DNA of 8,655 nucleotides from Spirochaetota bacterium. Lineage in GTDB: Bacteria > Spirochaetota > UBA4802 > JAFGJZ01. Below are positions 1 to 5,684 of the stretch, piece by piece. The stretch lies in contig JAKJGA010000069.1 of NCBI GenBank assembly GCA_022704645.1, positions 1 through 8,655 of the forward strand, read 5' to 3'. The notes under the pieces are model-generated. The model did not search any database. It was given only the letters and a program-made list of their open reading frames with translations, and was not told the origin of the DNA. Position numbers and translations under genes: made by a program. Each line of letters starts with the position of its first letter. The stretch's first letter is position 1.

Positions 1-126
1 AACATGGAGCATAAGAAAAAACGGCAGAATAAAAGCCGATAGATACGACTTAAATATTCTGCCCGAATATGCAACACCCGATGCCGGAAAAAGAAACGCG
101 GCGAACACAGCAAAAACTATATTCAT
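1..126 (-). CDS. Start of a hydrophobic membrane or exported protein, cut by the window edge
   Basis: An open frame runs leftward from an ATG at 126-124 through 42 codons to the window edge with no stop. It is preceded by a GGAG Shine-Dalgarno about 11 nt upstream (near 138-141). The first 18-19 residues (MNIVFAVFAAFLFPASGVA) are hydrophobic and end in a GVA that could be a signal peptidase site. A second hydrophobic stretch follows at residues 29-42 (YLSAFILPFFLMLHV). There is no Lys or Arg before residue 24, so this could be a first transmembrane helix rather than a classical signal peptide. It starts 30 bp after the thrC stop on the same strand, so it is probably the third gene of the hom-thrC operon. 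It does not begin like a homoserine kinase. I do not recognise the family, and the part seen is too short for a functional call. Confidence 0.55.
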   Translation of the reverse strand, partial: MNIVFAVFAAFLFPASGVAYSGRIFKSYLSAFILPFFLMLHV

Positions 127-156
127 CACGCTTTTTTCTCCGTGCCGGGAAGACAT

Positions 157-1491
157 TTATTTTGACGTCCGTGCAGCAAATTCCTTTTCGAGAGCTTCAG
201 TAACTTTAACAACATCCGCTGCGAGACGTAAAGGTTTATTCGCATGCTTCGACTCGATGCCCTTCAAAGAAGACTCGTGATATCCAACTTTGAATTCAGA
301 AAACTTGAGCCCATGAGCCGTTGAAACGACAACAGTACGTGAATCCTTTTTGATTTCACCCTTATCGACAAGCTTGATAAGCGCGGCAAGAGCAACAGCT
401 GTATGAGGGCATGTATACATTCCTGTTTTGTCTGCAACAGCAGCCGCGTCAGCGAGTTCATCCTCACTCGCGTCTTCCACTATTCCGTCATAATCCTTCA
501 GAGCCTTGATTGCCTTTTTAATAGAAACCGGATCTCCGATCTGAATCGCTGACGCCAGAGTCTTTTCAGCCTTAACCGGTTCAAACGATTCATAGTTTTT
601 GAGATACGATCTGTAAAGCGGATTCGCGTTTCTTGCCTGAGCAAGAATGATGCGCGGCTTCTTTGTTATGATGCCCAGATCAAGCATAAGAGAAAAACCT
701 TTCGCAAGAGCCGAAACATTCCCGAGATTTCCGCCCGGAATAATTATATTATCAGGAACTTCCCAGCCGAACTGCTGAACGATTTCCGGAGCAATTGTTT
801 TCTGACCTTCAATGCGGAGCGAATTCATCGAATTTGCAAGATATATCTCGTTATTCTTTGTCACTTCCTGAACGATCTTCATACAGCCGTCGAAGTCAGT
901 GTCGATTGAAAGGACAATCGAATTATTCGAAATAGGCTGAACGAGCTGAGCGGTAGTAATCTTATCAGCAGGAAGAAATACAATCGACGGAATGCCCGCA
1001 TACGCGCAGTAAGCCGAAAGAGCCGCTGAAGTATCGCCTGTTGAAGCGCATGCAACAGCTTTGATCTTCTTTCCGCGAGCTATCATGTCATTAACCTGCG
1101 AAACAAGAACTGTCATTCCGAGATCTTTGAAAGAACCGGTATGAGTATTTCCGCACATCTTGACCCAGAGATCATTCATCCCGAGAAATCCGCCGAATCT
1201 CTTCGCCCAGAAAAGATTGCTGTTTCCTTCATACATCGAAACAATATTCTCGTCGTCGATATCAGGATTAATCCATTCCTTATATCTCCAGACACCTGAT
1301 CCGAAAGGCCATTTAGTTGTTCCCATTCTCGAAGAAAAAGTTTCCTTCCACTCAGATGCTGATTTCTTTTTAAGATAATCAGCATCATGATGAACTTCGA
1401 GCAGAGATCCGCACTTTGGGCATTTGTATATTATATCAGTTAACGAAAATTTTCCTTCACATCCGTCGATGCATCTAAAATAAGCATTCAT
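157..1491 (-). CDS. thrC: Threonine synthase with N-terminal zinc ribbon
   Basis: This is a PLP-dependent enzyme converting O-phospho-L-homoserine to L-threonine, the last step of threonine synthesis, in the cytoplasm. The 444-residue protein is complete. Residues 1-35 form a zinc ribbon (C7-x3-C11 and C24-x2-C27), as in many plant- and archaeal-type threonine synthases. The PLP lysine is K122 in GNTHTGSFKD. An ASTGDTSAA segment (149-157) corresponds to the substrate-binding loop. GGNLGN at 253-258 is the glycine-rich loop holding the PLP phosphate. The C-terminal THTGMYTCPHTA-type region of the fold is represented by DKTGMYTCPHTAVALAAL. The ATG shares one base with the hom stop (TGATG at 1493-1489), and a purine-rich AAGGGTGG lies just upstream inside hom, so translational coupling is likely. 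At 444 residues it is somewhat longer than the shortest family members, and I see no frameshift or missing catalytic residue. Confidence 0.95.
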   Translation of the reverse strand: MNAYFRCIDGCEGKFSLTDIIYKCPKCGSLLEVHHDADYLKKKSASEWKETFSSRMGTTKWPFGSGVWRYKEWINPDIDDENIVSMYEGNSNLFWAKRFGGFLGMNDLWVKMCGNTHTGSFKDLGMTVLVSQVNDMIARGKKIKAVACASTGDTSAALSAYCAYAGIPSIVFLPADKITTAQLVQPISNNSIVLSIDTDFDGCMKIVQEVTKNNEIYLANSMNSLRIEGQKTIAPEIVQQFGWEVPDNIIIPGGNLGNVSALAKGFSLMLDLGIITKKPRIILAQARNANPLYRSYLKNYESFEPVKAEKTLASAIQIGDPVSIKKAIKALKDYDGIVEDASEDELADAAAVADKTGMYTCPHTAVALAALIKLVDKGEIKKDSRTVVVSTAHGLKFSEFKVGYHESSLKGIESKHANKPLRLAADVVKVTEALEKEFAARTSK

Positions 1492-2771
1492 CAGTCTTCC
1501 ACCCTTATTACAACTACTTCTTCTTTTATAAAATCAAATCCATTAATCAATTCAAGCGATTTCTTCATCGAAGCTTCGCTTGCACTGTGCGTCATTATTA
1601 TCAGAGGCACTGTATTATCAGTGCTGTCTTTTTCCTTCTGAACCACGGACGCGATTGAAATATTATTTTTAGCAAAAACTCCGGCAACTTTTTCAAGCAC
1701 GCCTGAAGAATCCTCAGTACGCATTCTGAAATAAAAACGCGAGCATCTTTCGCCTGAAGGAAGAAGCTCCGCCTTTCCGTCAAGATGAAGCGCACTGTCT
1801 TCTGTCATGCTGTTCTGCGAAATTTTAACAACATCGCTGATAACTGCAGAAGCAGTCGGAAATGAACCAGCTCCCTTTCCGAAAAGAACCACATTGCCTG
1901 TCATGTCCGCGTCAAAAAGAATCGCGTTAAATTCGCGTCTCACAGACGCGAGCTGGTGATTCTTTCTTATCATCGTCGGATGAACTCTTACGTCGATTTT
2001 TCCGTTTACGTCTTTCGCTATTCCGAGAAGTTTGATAACATAACCCATTTCGCGCGCGAAATGCATATCTATGGAAGAAATTCTTGTGATTCCTTCTTTT
2101 GAAACCGCCGAATAATCAATCTCCTTGTTGAAAGAAAGCATTCCGAGAAGAGTAATCTTGTGACCGGCATCATAGCCTTCAATGTCGAATGTAGGATCAG
2201 CTTCTGCGAAACCTTCACGCTGAGCTTCTTTGAGTGCATCACCGAAAGAAAGACCGCCCTCCTCCATACGTGTAAGGATATAGTTTGTTGTTCCGTTTAA
2301 TATTCCCATTACGCTGTTGATTCGGTTTCCGACAAGACCTGATTTAAGCGCGTCAAGACATGGAATTCCGCCACCGACACTTGCTTCAAAACCGAGTTTT
2401 ACCTTGCTGTTTTTTACGATTGAAAATATTTCACTTCCGGCCTCGGCAAGAAGTTTTTTATTCGCAGTGACGACATTCTTTCCGGCTTTCAATGCTTCGA
2501 TAATCATAGATTTAGCCGGCTCAACGCCGCCGATGAGTTCTACTACAGTATCAATTTCCTTATCATTAATTATATCTTTCCAGTTCGTCGTAAGGGCGGT
2601 TCCGGTGACTTCTGACGCAATCTTGTCAGCACGCAGATCACAGATCATTTTAACTGATACATTAAGTCCTGTGCGCGCCGCGATAACTTCAGAATTTTTC
2701 TTGAGTAGACCATAGACTCCGCTGCCGACAGTGCCGTAGCCGATGAGTCCGATCTTGACATCTTTTTTCAT
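1491..2771 (-). CDS. hom: Homoserine dehydrogenase, monofunctional, with C-terminal ACT domain
   Basis: This NAD(P)H-dependent enzyme reduces L-aspartate 4-semialdehyde to L-homoserine, the branch point to threonine and methionine. I start it at the ATG at 2771-2769 (426 aa). An AAGGG Shine-Dalgarno lies 8 nt upstream, and the Rossmann strand then begins directly (KIGLIGYGTVGSG; G11, G13, G16). An in-frame TTG at 2828 would add 19 residues unlike the family and would sit on the promoter. Residues 1-105 form the nucleotide fold, ending in the conserved NVVTANKKLL. The dimerisation and catalytic part carries the GILNGTTNYIL segment (156-166) and the family signature ADPTFDIEGYDAGHK (191-205), where D201 and K205 match the catalytic pair known from the yeast enzyme. 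Residues about 345-426 are an ACT domain, consistent with feedback control by threonine. No aspartokinase is fused. It is the first gene of the hom-thrC operon and overlaps thrC by one base. Confidence 0.96.
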   Translation of the reverse strand: MKKDVKIGLIGYGTVGSGVYGLLKKNSEVIAARTGLNVSVKMICDLRADKIASEVTGTALTTNWKDIINDKEIDTVVELIGGVEPAKSMIIEALKAGKNVVTANKKLLAEAGSEIFSIVKNSKVKLGFEASVGGGIPCLDALKSGLVGNRINSVMGILNGTTNYILTRMEEGGLSFGDALKEAQREGFAEADPTFDIEGYDAGHKITLLGMLSFNKEIDYSAVSKEGITRISSIDMHFAREMGYVIKLLGIAKDVNGKIDVRVHPTMIRKNHQLASVRREFNAILFDADMTGNVVLFGKGAGSFPTASAVISDVVKISQNSMTEDSALHLDGKAELLPSGERCSRFYFRMRTEDSSGVLEKVAGVFAKNNISIASVVQKEKDSTDNTVPLIIMTHSASEASMKKSLELINGFDFIKEEVVVIRVED

Positions 2772-2779
2772 AAACCTAA

Positions 2780-2784
2780 CCCTT
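2780..2784 (-). promoter_or_regulatory. Ribosome binding site that sets the hom start
   Basis: On the minus strand AAGGG stands 8 nt before the ATG at 2771. It supports this start over the upstream in-frame TTG at 2828. Confidence 0.7.
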
Positions 2785-2805
2785 GATATAATTTTGTTAA
2801 AAGTT

Positions 2806-2834
2806 ATTATAAGCGGGCTTTTTGTCAATAATAA
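2806..2834 (-). promoter_or_regulatory. Candidate promoter of the hom-thrC operon
   Basis: On the minus strand a perfect TATAAT occupies 2811-2806. Seventeen bases upstream of it is TTATTA (2834-2829), a weak -35 match. A perfect TTGACA is also present at 2828-2823, but it lies only 11 bp from the TATAAT, too close for a normal sigma-70 pair. Transcription would begin near 2799, giving a leader of about 28 nt with no room for a threonine attenuator. No leader peptide is visible. Confidence 0.5.
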
Positions 2835-2845
2835 TGAAGTTATTC

Positions 2846-3171
2846 AAAGGGCGTTCCACGCCCTTTACCCGGTTCTGTCCGATCACCGGACTTGTAGTCA
2901 AAGGCTCCGCCTTTGAAATTCGTTTTTGCATGGTGTCATGCAATACCCAAAAGGTGCTCCGCACCTTTTAAATCCAATTCGTCCATTTCTTTTGCGTCGC
3001 CCAAAAGAAATGGACGAAAGAAAAGGGCGCCGCTGCGCGGTGCTTGTCGGGCGAATTCCTCGCACCGGCTTTGCCGGATGCTGCGGTCGCCCGAGTTGTA
3101 TCAGCCTTCGGCTGATAGTTTAGGGTCTTGTCTATCATTCATCCTTTTCCGAAGTGTTTTTGCACTTCGGA
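2846..3171. repeat. Dense palindromic intergenic repeat tract (about ten hairpins)
   Basis: This GC-richer non-coding block is made almost entirely of short inverted repeats: 2846-2854/2858-2866, 2877-2881/2887-2891, 2898-2905/2909-2916, 2926-2932/2937-2943, 2949-2957/2961-2969, 2978-2993/3003-3018, 3027-3033/3037-3043 (one G.T pair), 3047-3054/3087-3094 enclosing 3065-3069/3073-3077, 3099-3106/3110-3117 and 3148-3156/3163-3171. Most have three-base loops (TCC, TTT or TTC). The block lies between the divergently oriented hom and antitoxin genes. Two rightward open frames here (2913-3263 and 2926-3123) follow the palindromes, have low-complexity Arg/Ser/Cys-rich translations, and do not look like proteins. 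Its overall style matches the families of palindromic intergenic sequences (REP- or MITE-like) that produce spurious ORFs in many genomes. I cannot assign it to a named family from sequence alone. Confidence 0.75.
2978..3018. repeat. Perfect 16-bp inverted repeat, 9-base loop
   Basis: The arms 2978-2993 and 3003-3018 pair without mismatch around GCGTCGCCC. This is the longest palindrome in the repeat tract. It ends beside a purine-rich stretch (AAAGAAAAGGGCGCC). The strand carrying TTTCTTTT then GCGTCGCCC then AAAAGAAA gives the misleading protein-like translation FASPKRN/RPKEMDE. It could be the core of a transposable non-autonomous element or a stable RNA hairpin. I see no flanking target-site duplication. 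Confidence 0.65.
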
Positions 3172-3216
3172 TTTCCAACTATCCGTCATATAGAAATATC
3201 ATTATGCTTTTTTTGC

Positions 3217-3243
3217 CGGATTTAACGACTTATTTTAAATCCG
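3217..3243. repeat. Small AT-rich inverted repeat upstream of the toxin-antitoxin promoter
   Basis: CGGATTTAA (3217-3225) and TTAAATCCG (3235-3243) are perfect 9-bp arms around a 9-base loop. It follows a T-run (3207-3214) and lies 17 bp upstream of the antitoxin -35 box. It may be an end of the repeat tract or a weak terminator. No T-run follows on the plus strand, and the T-run lies on the wrong side for rightward termination. On the minus strand that run reads as A, so termination there is not supported either. Confidence 0.3.
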
Positions 3244-3259
3244 ATTCTTCTCAAAAAAG

Positions 3260-3287
3260 TTGACTTTTTCACCTCACGTATTACAAT
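3260..3287 (+). promoter_or_regulatory. Promoter of the toxin-antitoxin operon
   Basis: TTGACT (3260-3265) and TACAAT (3282-3287) each match the sigma-70 consensus at five of six positions, with a 16-bp spacer. The start would fall near 3294, leaving a leader of about 16 nt that contains the antitoxin Shine-Dalgarno. Almost all of it lies inside the inverted repeat at 3265-3309. Confidence 0.65.
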
Positions 3288-3309
3288 GCGTAATACGTGA
3301 GGTGAAAAA
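3265..3309. promoter_or_regulatory. Perfect 20-bp-arm inverted repeat: likely autoregulatory operator
   Basis: The arms 3265-3284 and 3290-3309 are perfectly complementary around the loop AATGC, and the right arm stops immediately before the antitoxin ATG at 3310. The repeat covers the -35 edge, spacer, -10 box, predicted start and Shine-Dalgarno (GAGGTG, 3299-3304). Ribbon-helix-helix antitoxins are known to bind palindromic operators over their own promoters, alone or with their toxin. The arrangement therefore suggests tight autorepression here. The length and perfection of the arms stand out. Confidence 0.75.
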
Positions 3310-3558
3310 ATGTTGTCTATTCGTCTTTCATCTGAAATAGAGAGCAAGCTTGATCAAATTTCCAAGACTGAAAACAAACCTAAGTCAGAAATTATTAAAA
3401 GCGCACTGGATTTATATTTTAAGAAATATCACGAAGTCACTTCTCCATACGAACTAGGCAAAGACTTATTCGGAAAAGCAGGAAGCGGTCAATCAAACTC
3501 TTCCAAAGATTATAAATCAATTCTGAAAGGAAAACTCCGTGAAAAACATTCTCGTTGA
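3310..3558 (+). CDS. Ribbon-helix-helix (CopG-like) antitoxin of a PIN-toxin pair
   Basis: This 82-residue protein is expected to bind its own operator DNA and neutralise the toxin encoded next. Residues 2-7 (LSIRLS) form the DNA-contacting beta strand. Two helices follow (about 9-20, EIESKLDQISKT, and 25-41, KSEIIKSALDLYFKKYH), the usual ribbon-helix-helix layout. The C-terminal tail contains TSPYELGKDLFGKAGSG and a basic end (LKGKLREKHSR). Tails of this kind in the family wrap the PIN toxin, so I infer the same role here. The ATG has a GAGGTG Shine-Dalgarno five bases upstream inside the palindrome. The gene overlaps the toxin start by 20 nt in another frame. I avoid the symbol vapB because ribbon-helix-helix antitoxins of PIN toxins are named inconsistently. 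Confidence 0.88.
   Translation: MLSIRLSSEIESKLDQISKTENKPKSEIIKSALDLYFKKYHEVTSPYELGKDLFGKAGSGQSNSSKDYKSILKGKLREKHSR
3526..3531 (+). promoter_or_regulatory. Ribosome binding site for the GTG-started toxin
   Basis: AAAGGA stands seven bases before the GTG at 3539, within the last codons of the antitoxin gene. It decides the non-ATG start and implies translational coupling. Confidence 0.6.
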
Positions 3559-3961
3559 TGCCGGCCCTTTAATCGCGCTTTTTGACCGTGATGACAAGTA
3601 TCATGCAGTTGTTATATCATTCCTTCAAAAATATAGAGGCCGATTCATTACAACATGGCCGGTAATCACAGAAGTTTCTCATATGTTGAGTTTCAGCACT
3701 GATGCTCAAATTGCATTTCTTGAATGGCTTCGCCGTGATGCTCTTGACATTGTAAGTCTTGAAAAGATTCATCTTGACCGGATAATTGAACTTTCGAAAA
3801 AGTATTCGGATGTGCCGATGGATCTTGCTGACAGTTCACTTTTAGTCGTTTCCGAAATGTCAGGAATAAAAGAAATCATGACCATTGACAGTGATTATTA
3901 CATCTACCGCATCAAAGGCAACAAAGCTTTAAAAAATGTTCTTTCGGATTATTTGAATTAG
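3539..3961 (+). CDS. vapC: PIN-domain ribonuclease toxin (VapC family)
   Basis: This 140-residue PIN-fold protein is expected to be a Mg2+-dependent endoribonuclease. Family members cut tRNA or rRNA and stop translation when not bound by the antitoxin. The acidic residues of the active site are visible: D7 in ILVDAGPLIALFDRDD, E45 in VITEVSHML, D98 in MDLADSSLL (D95 nearby) and D117/D119 in IMTIDSDYYIYR. The length is normal and all four acidic positions are kept, so the toxin appears active. The start is GTG at 3539, with AAAGGA (3526-3531) seven bases upstream inside the antitoxin gene. Overlap and a weak start codon would keep toxin output below antitoxin output. I see no terminator after the stop at 3959-3961. 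The RNA target cannot be read from the sequence. Confidence 0.92.
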   Translation: MKNILVDAGPLIALFDRDDKYHAVVISFLQKYRGRFITTWPVITEVSHMLSFSTDAQIAFLEWLRRDALDIVSLEKIHLDRIIELSKKYSDVPMDLADSSLLVVSEMSGIKEIMTIDSDYYIYRIKGNKALKNVLSDYLN

Positions 3962-4068
3962 AAGGCACGGAAATTCAGAGTAATCGAATACCTTCAAAAG
4001 CTTTCCGATGCTGTTCTGATTTACATACTTGGGTTTCATTTGTTTCATTTTTCTGTATCATAATCACA

Positions 4069-4097
4069 ATAATATCATGCCTACGTTATCTTTTCAA
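4069..4097 (-). promoter_or_regulatory. Leftward promoter-like sequence facing the toxin gene
   Basis: On the minus strand TTGAAA (4097-4092) and TATTAT (4074-4069) are separated by 17 bp, and each matches the consensus at five of six positions. A transcript would start near 4062 and run antisense into vapC. AT-rich DNA produces such matches by chance, so this is only a candidate. Confidence 0.25.
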
Positions 4098-4152
4098 ATT
4101 CATTCTGCTTATACAAGATCATATTTTTTAAATTGTACATCGCAATTTGTTC

Positions 4153-4180
4153 TTGATTTCGTCACGAACTCATTTATCAA
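4153..4180 (+). promoter_or_regulatory. Weak candidate promoter for the solute-binding protein genes
   Basis: TTGATT (4153-4158) and TATCAA (4175-4180) have a 16-bp spacer and match four of six positions each. An 11-bp palindrome (4158-4168) sits between them and could be an operator. No better rightward pair is obvious before the gene at 4268. Confidence 0.22.
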
Positions 4181-4267
4181 TAATATCACAGCTTAAAATT
4201 GAGTCCGACATTCCGGCGAGGAATATCTGAAAAGATATGCAATGAACTATATCATCAATGAGGTAAA

Positions 4268-5641
4268 ATGAAAAAAATTACTTTATCACTCTGTATATTA
4301 TGTGCGATTATTTTATCTTTCACTGAAGCAAAACAGCAAAAACGTATTGTTACCGTCTGGTCATTTGGCTTGTTTAACTGTGACGAATGGAAAATGAGAA
4401 AAGATGATATTGATAAAAAATTCAACATTGATCTTAAGATTGAACTTCTATCTCCAAAAAACTTTCTAAAAAGATTCACAAATGCAATGTCGGGAAGTGA
4501 AAAAGCTCCGGACATCATCGATTGGATGATAGAAAACAACAGAATACTTTATTCAGATCCTGATAAATCTTTCGTAATTCCTCTTAACAAATATATCGAA
4601 AAATACGGACTTGCAAAAAAAGTTATAGCGTCTCGTTTTTCTTCAATAACATATTCGGGCAACATTTACGGACTGCCGCACGATGCTCATCCTGCAGTTC
4701 TGATATACAATGATACAGTATGGAAAAGAGCCGGAGTCGACGTTTCCGCTATTGAAACATGGGATGAATTTTTTGAAGAAGCAAAAAAACTTTTGCTTCT
4801 AAAGAAAAACGGAATGCCTGTTCACTTCGCTCTGCCAAGCAGCAATATGGGTTTGGCGGACAGCATGTTTATGATTTGGCAGCAGACGGAAATACCCATT
4901 GTTACCAAAGACGGAAAACCTGATTTCAATTCACCGCAGTTTATAGAATTTGTAAAAAAATGGGTATCCTGGGCAGAGACCGGAACAATGACTCCATGGG
5001 AATGGACTAATTTCTCAAATCAAATTGCTGACGGAACAATCGCTTCATATATAGCTCCGGACTGGTGGGTTTCGCAAAGTGACGCAGCGGCAAAAAAAGG
5101 AAAATACAGCATGAGAATCCGGAATCTTCCGGTATACAAAAAAGGAATGAAATGCGGCTCATCATGGGGCGGCTCTTTTTTAGCCATACCTAAAGGAACA
5201 AAAGATCCTGAAAAAATATTTCAAATAATGAATTTCATGCAGTATGACAAAGATGCTGTAATTGAAAGATATAAAAACAGCGGAATGATTCCGCCTCTGA
5301 AAAATATATGGAATCATAAAATTTTTAATCAGAAAGATATACGTTTCGAAAATGCGCAAATTGCAAGGATTCAGATAAAATCTGCAGAAAATCTCCCGGA
5401 GATACTTATGGCAGATCATTTCTGGAATTATCTTGCTGATTTCGGCCAGCAGTATAATGAATATTACAACGAAAAACATATATTGTTTGATGAAATGATT
5501 CAAAACGCTCAAAACAACGCGATGATCAGATTTAATTCAAAAATTGATCCATATGAAATAATTTCATCAGACATAGCAAACGACGGATTCGATGATGAAG
5601 AGCCGGAAGAAACGACCGAAGAAGATGTTTATGACAATTAG
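4268..5641 (+). CDS. Extracellular solute-binding protein, family 1 (probable sugar binding), copy 1
   Basis: This 457-residue periplasmic binding protein of an ABC importer is probably for a sugar or oligosaccharide. Residues 1-21 are a Sec signal peptide (MKK, then a hydrophobic core, then TEA before K22). No lipobox cysteine stands at the cleavage point, so the protein should be soluble in a periplasm. Family marks are the first strand IVTVWSFG (27-34), NIYGLPHDAHPAVLIYN (132-148), ETWDEFFEEAKKL (163-175), PDWWVSQ (264-270) and GGSFLAIPKGTKDPEKIF (301-318). Many tryptophans, typical of sugar sites, are present. After about residue 430 it has an acidic tail (12 Asp/Glu in the last 23 residues) that its neighbour lacks. 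The start has a GAGG Shine-Dalgarno, and the 11 bases before the ATG match those before copy 2. No permease or ATPase gene is adjacent. The ligand is not readable from sequence. Confidence 0.88.
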   Translation: MKKITLSLCILCAIILSFTEAKQQKRIVTVWSFGLFNCDEWKMRKDDIDKKFNIDLKIELLSPKNFLKRFTNAMSGSEKAPDIIDWMIENNRILYSDPDKSFVIPLNKYIEKYGLAKKVIASRFSSITYSGNIYGLPHDAHPAVLIYNDTVWKRAGVDVSAIETWDEFFEEAKKLLLLKKNGMPVHFALPSSNMGLADSMFMIWQQTEIPIVTKDGKPDFNSPQFIEFVKKWVSWAETGTMTPWEWTNFSNQIADGTIASYIAPDWWVSQSDAAAKKGKYSMRIRNLPVYKKGMKCGSSWGGSFLAIPKGTKDPEKIFQIMNFMQYDKDAVIERYKNSGMIPPLKNIWNHKIFNQKDIRFENAQIARIQIKSAENLPEILMADHFWNYLADFGQQYNEYYNEKHILFDEMIQNAQNNAMIRFNSKIDPYEIISSDIANDGFDDEEPEETTEEDVYDN

Positions 5642-5684
5642 GTTTAAGCGAAATAATGTATCAGAAATCATTTATGATAAACTA

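Larger units (their letters stand above)
3962..4267. other. AT-rich gene-free stretch after the toxin
   Basis: These 306 bases contain no convincing gene. The longest reading frame of note is a 28-codon leftward one (4061-3975, MIQKNETNETQVCKSEQHRKAFEGIRLL in two parts) with no Shine-Dalgarno. The stretch also holds a leftward promoter-like pair (4097-4069), a weak rightward promoter candidate with an 11-bp palindrome TTCGTCACGAA (4158-4168), and a six-bp hairpin with a GAAA loop (4223-4238). It may contain decayed sequence from an earlier insertion. Confidence 0.4.

Noticed and set aside
2317..2715. 132-residue plus-strand open frame opposite hom
   Set aside because: It is an antisense shadow of a certain gene with no ribosome site or recognisable family.
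2772..2828. Upstream extension of hom to a TTG start (19 extra residues)
   Set aside because: The extra residues do not fit the family, the region carries the promoter hexamers, and the ATG at 2771 has a better ribosome site and begins just before the Rossmann strand.
2846..3171. CRISPR array
   Set aside because: The hairpins differ in sequence and spacing. There are no identical direct repeats or uniform spacers, and no cas genes.
2913..3263. Rightward 116-residue open frame in the repeat tract
   Set aside because: It follows palindromes, its translation is Arg/Ser/Cys-rich and low in complexity, it has no Shine-Dalgarno, and overlapping frames give equally long readings. It is a by-product of the repeat.
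4223..4238. Hairpin ATATCT-GAAA-AGATAT upstream of the first binding-protein gene as a regulatory element
   Set aside because: It is a six-bp, mostly A-T stem in AT-rich DNA and is not repeated before the second copy. It is too weak to call.
4268..5641. Lipoprotein anchoring of the binding proteins through C9 or C12
   Set aside because: The residues before these cysteines do not form a lipobox and they lie too close to the N-terminus. A type I cleavage site after A21 is clear in both copies.
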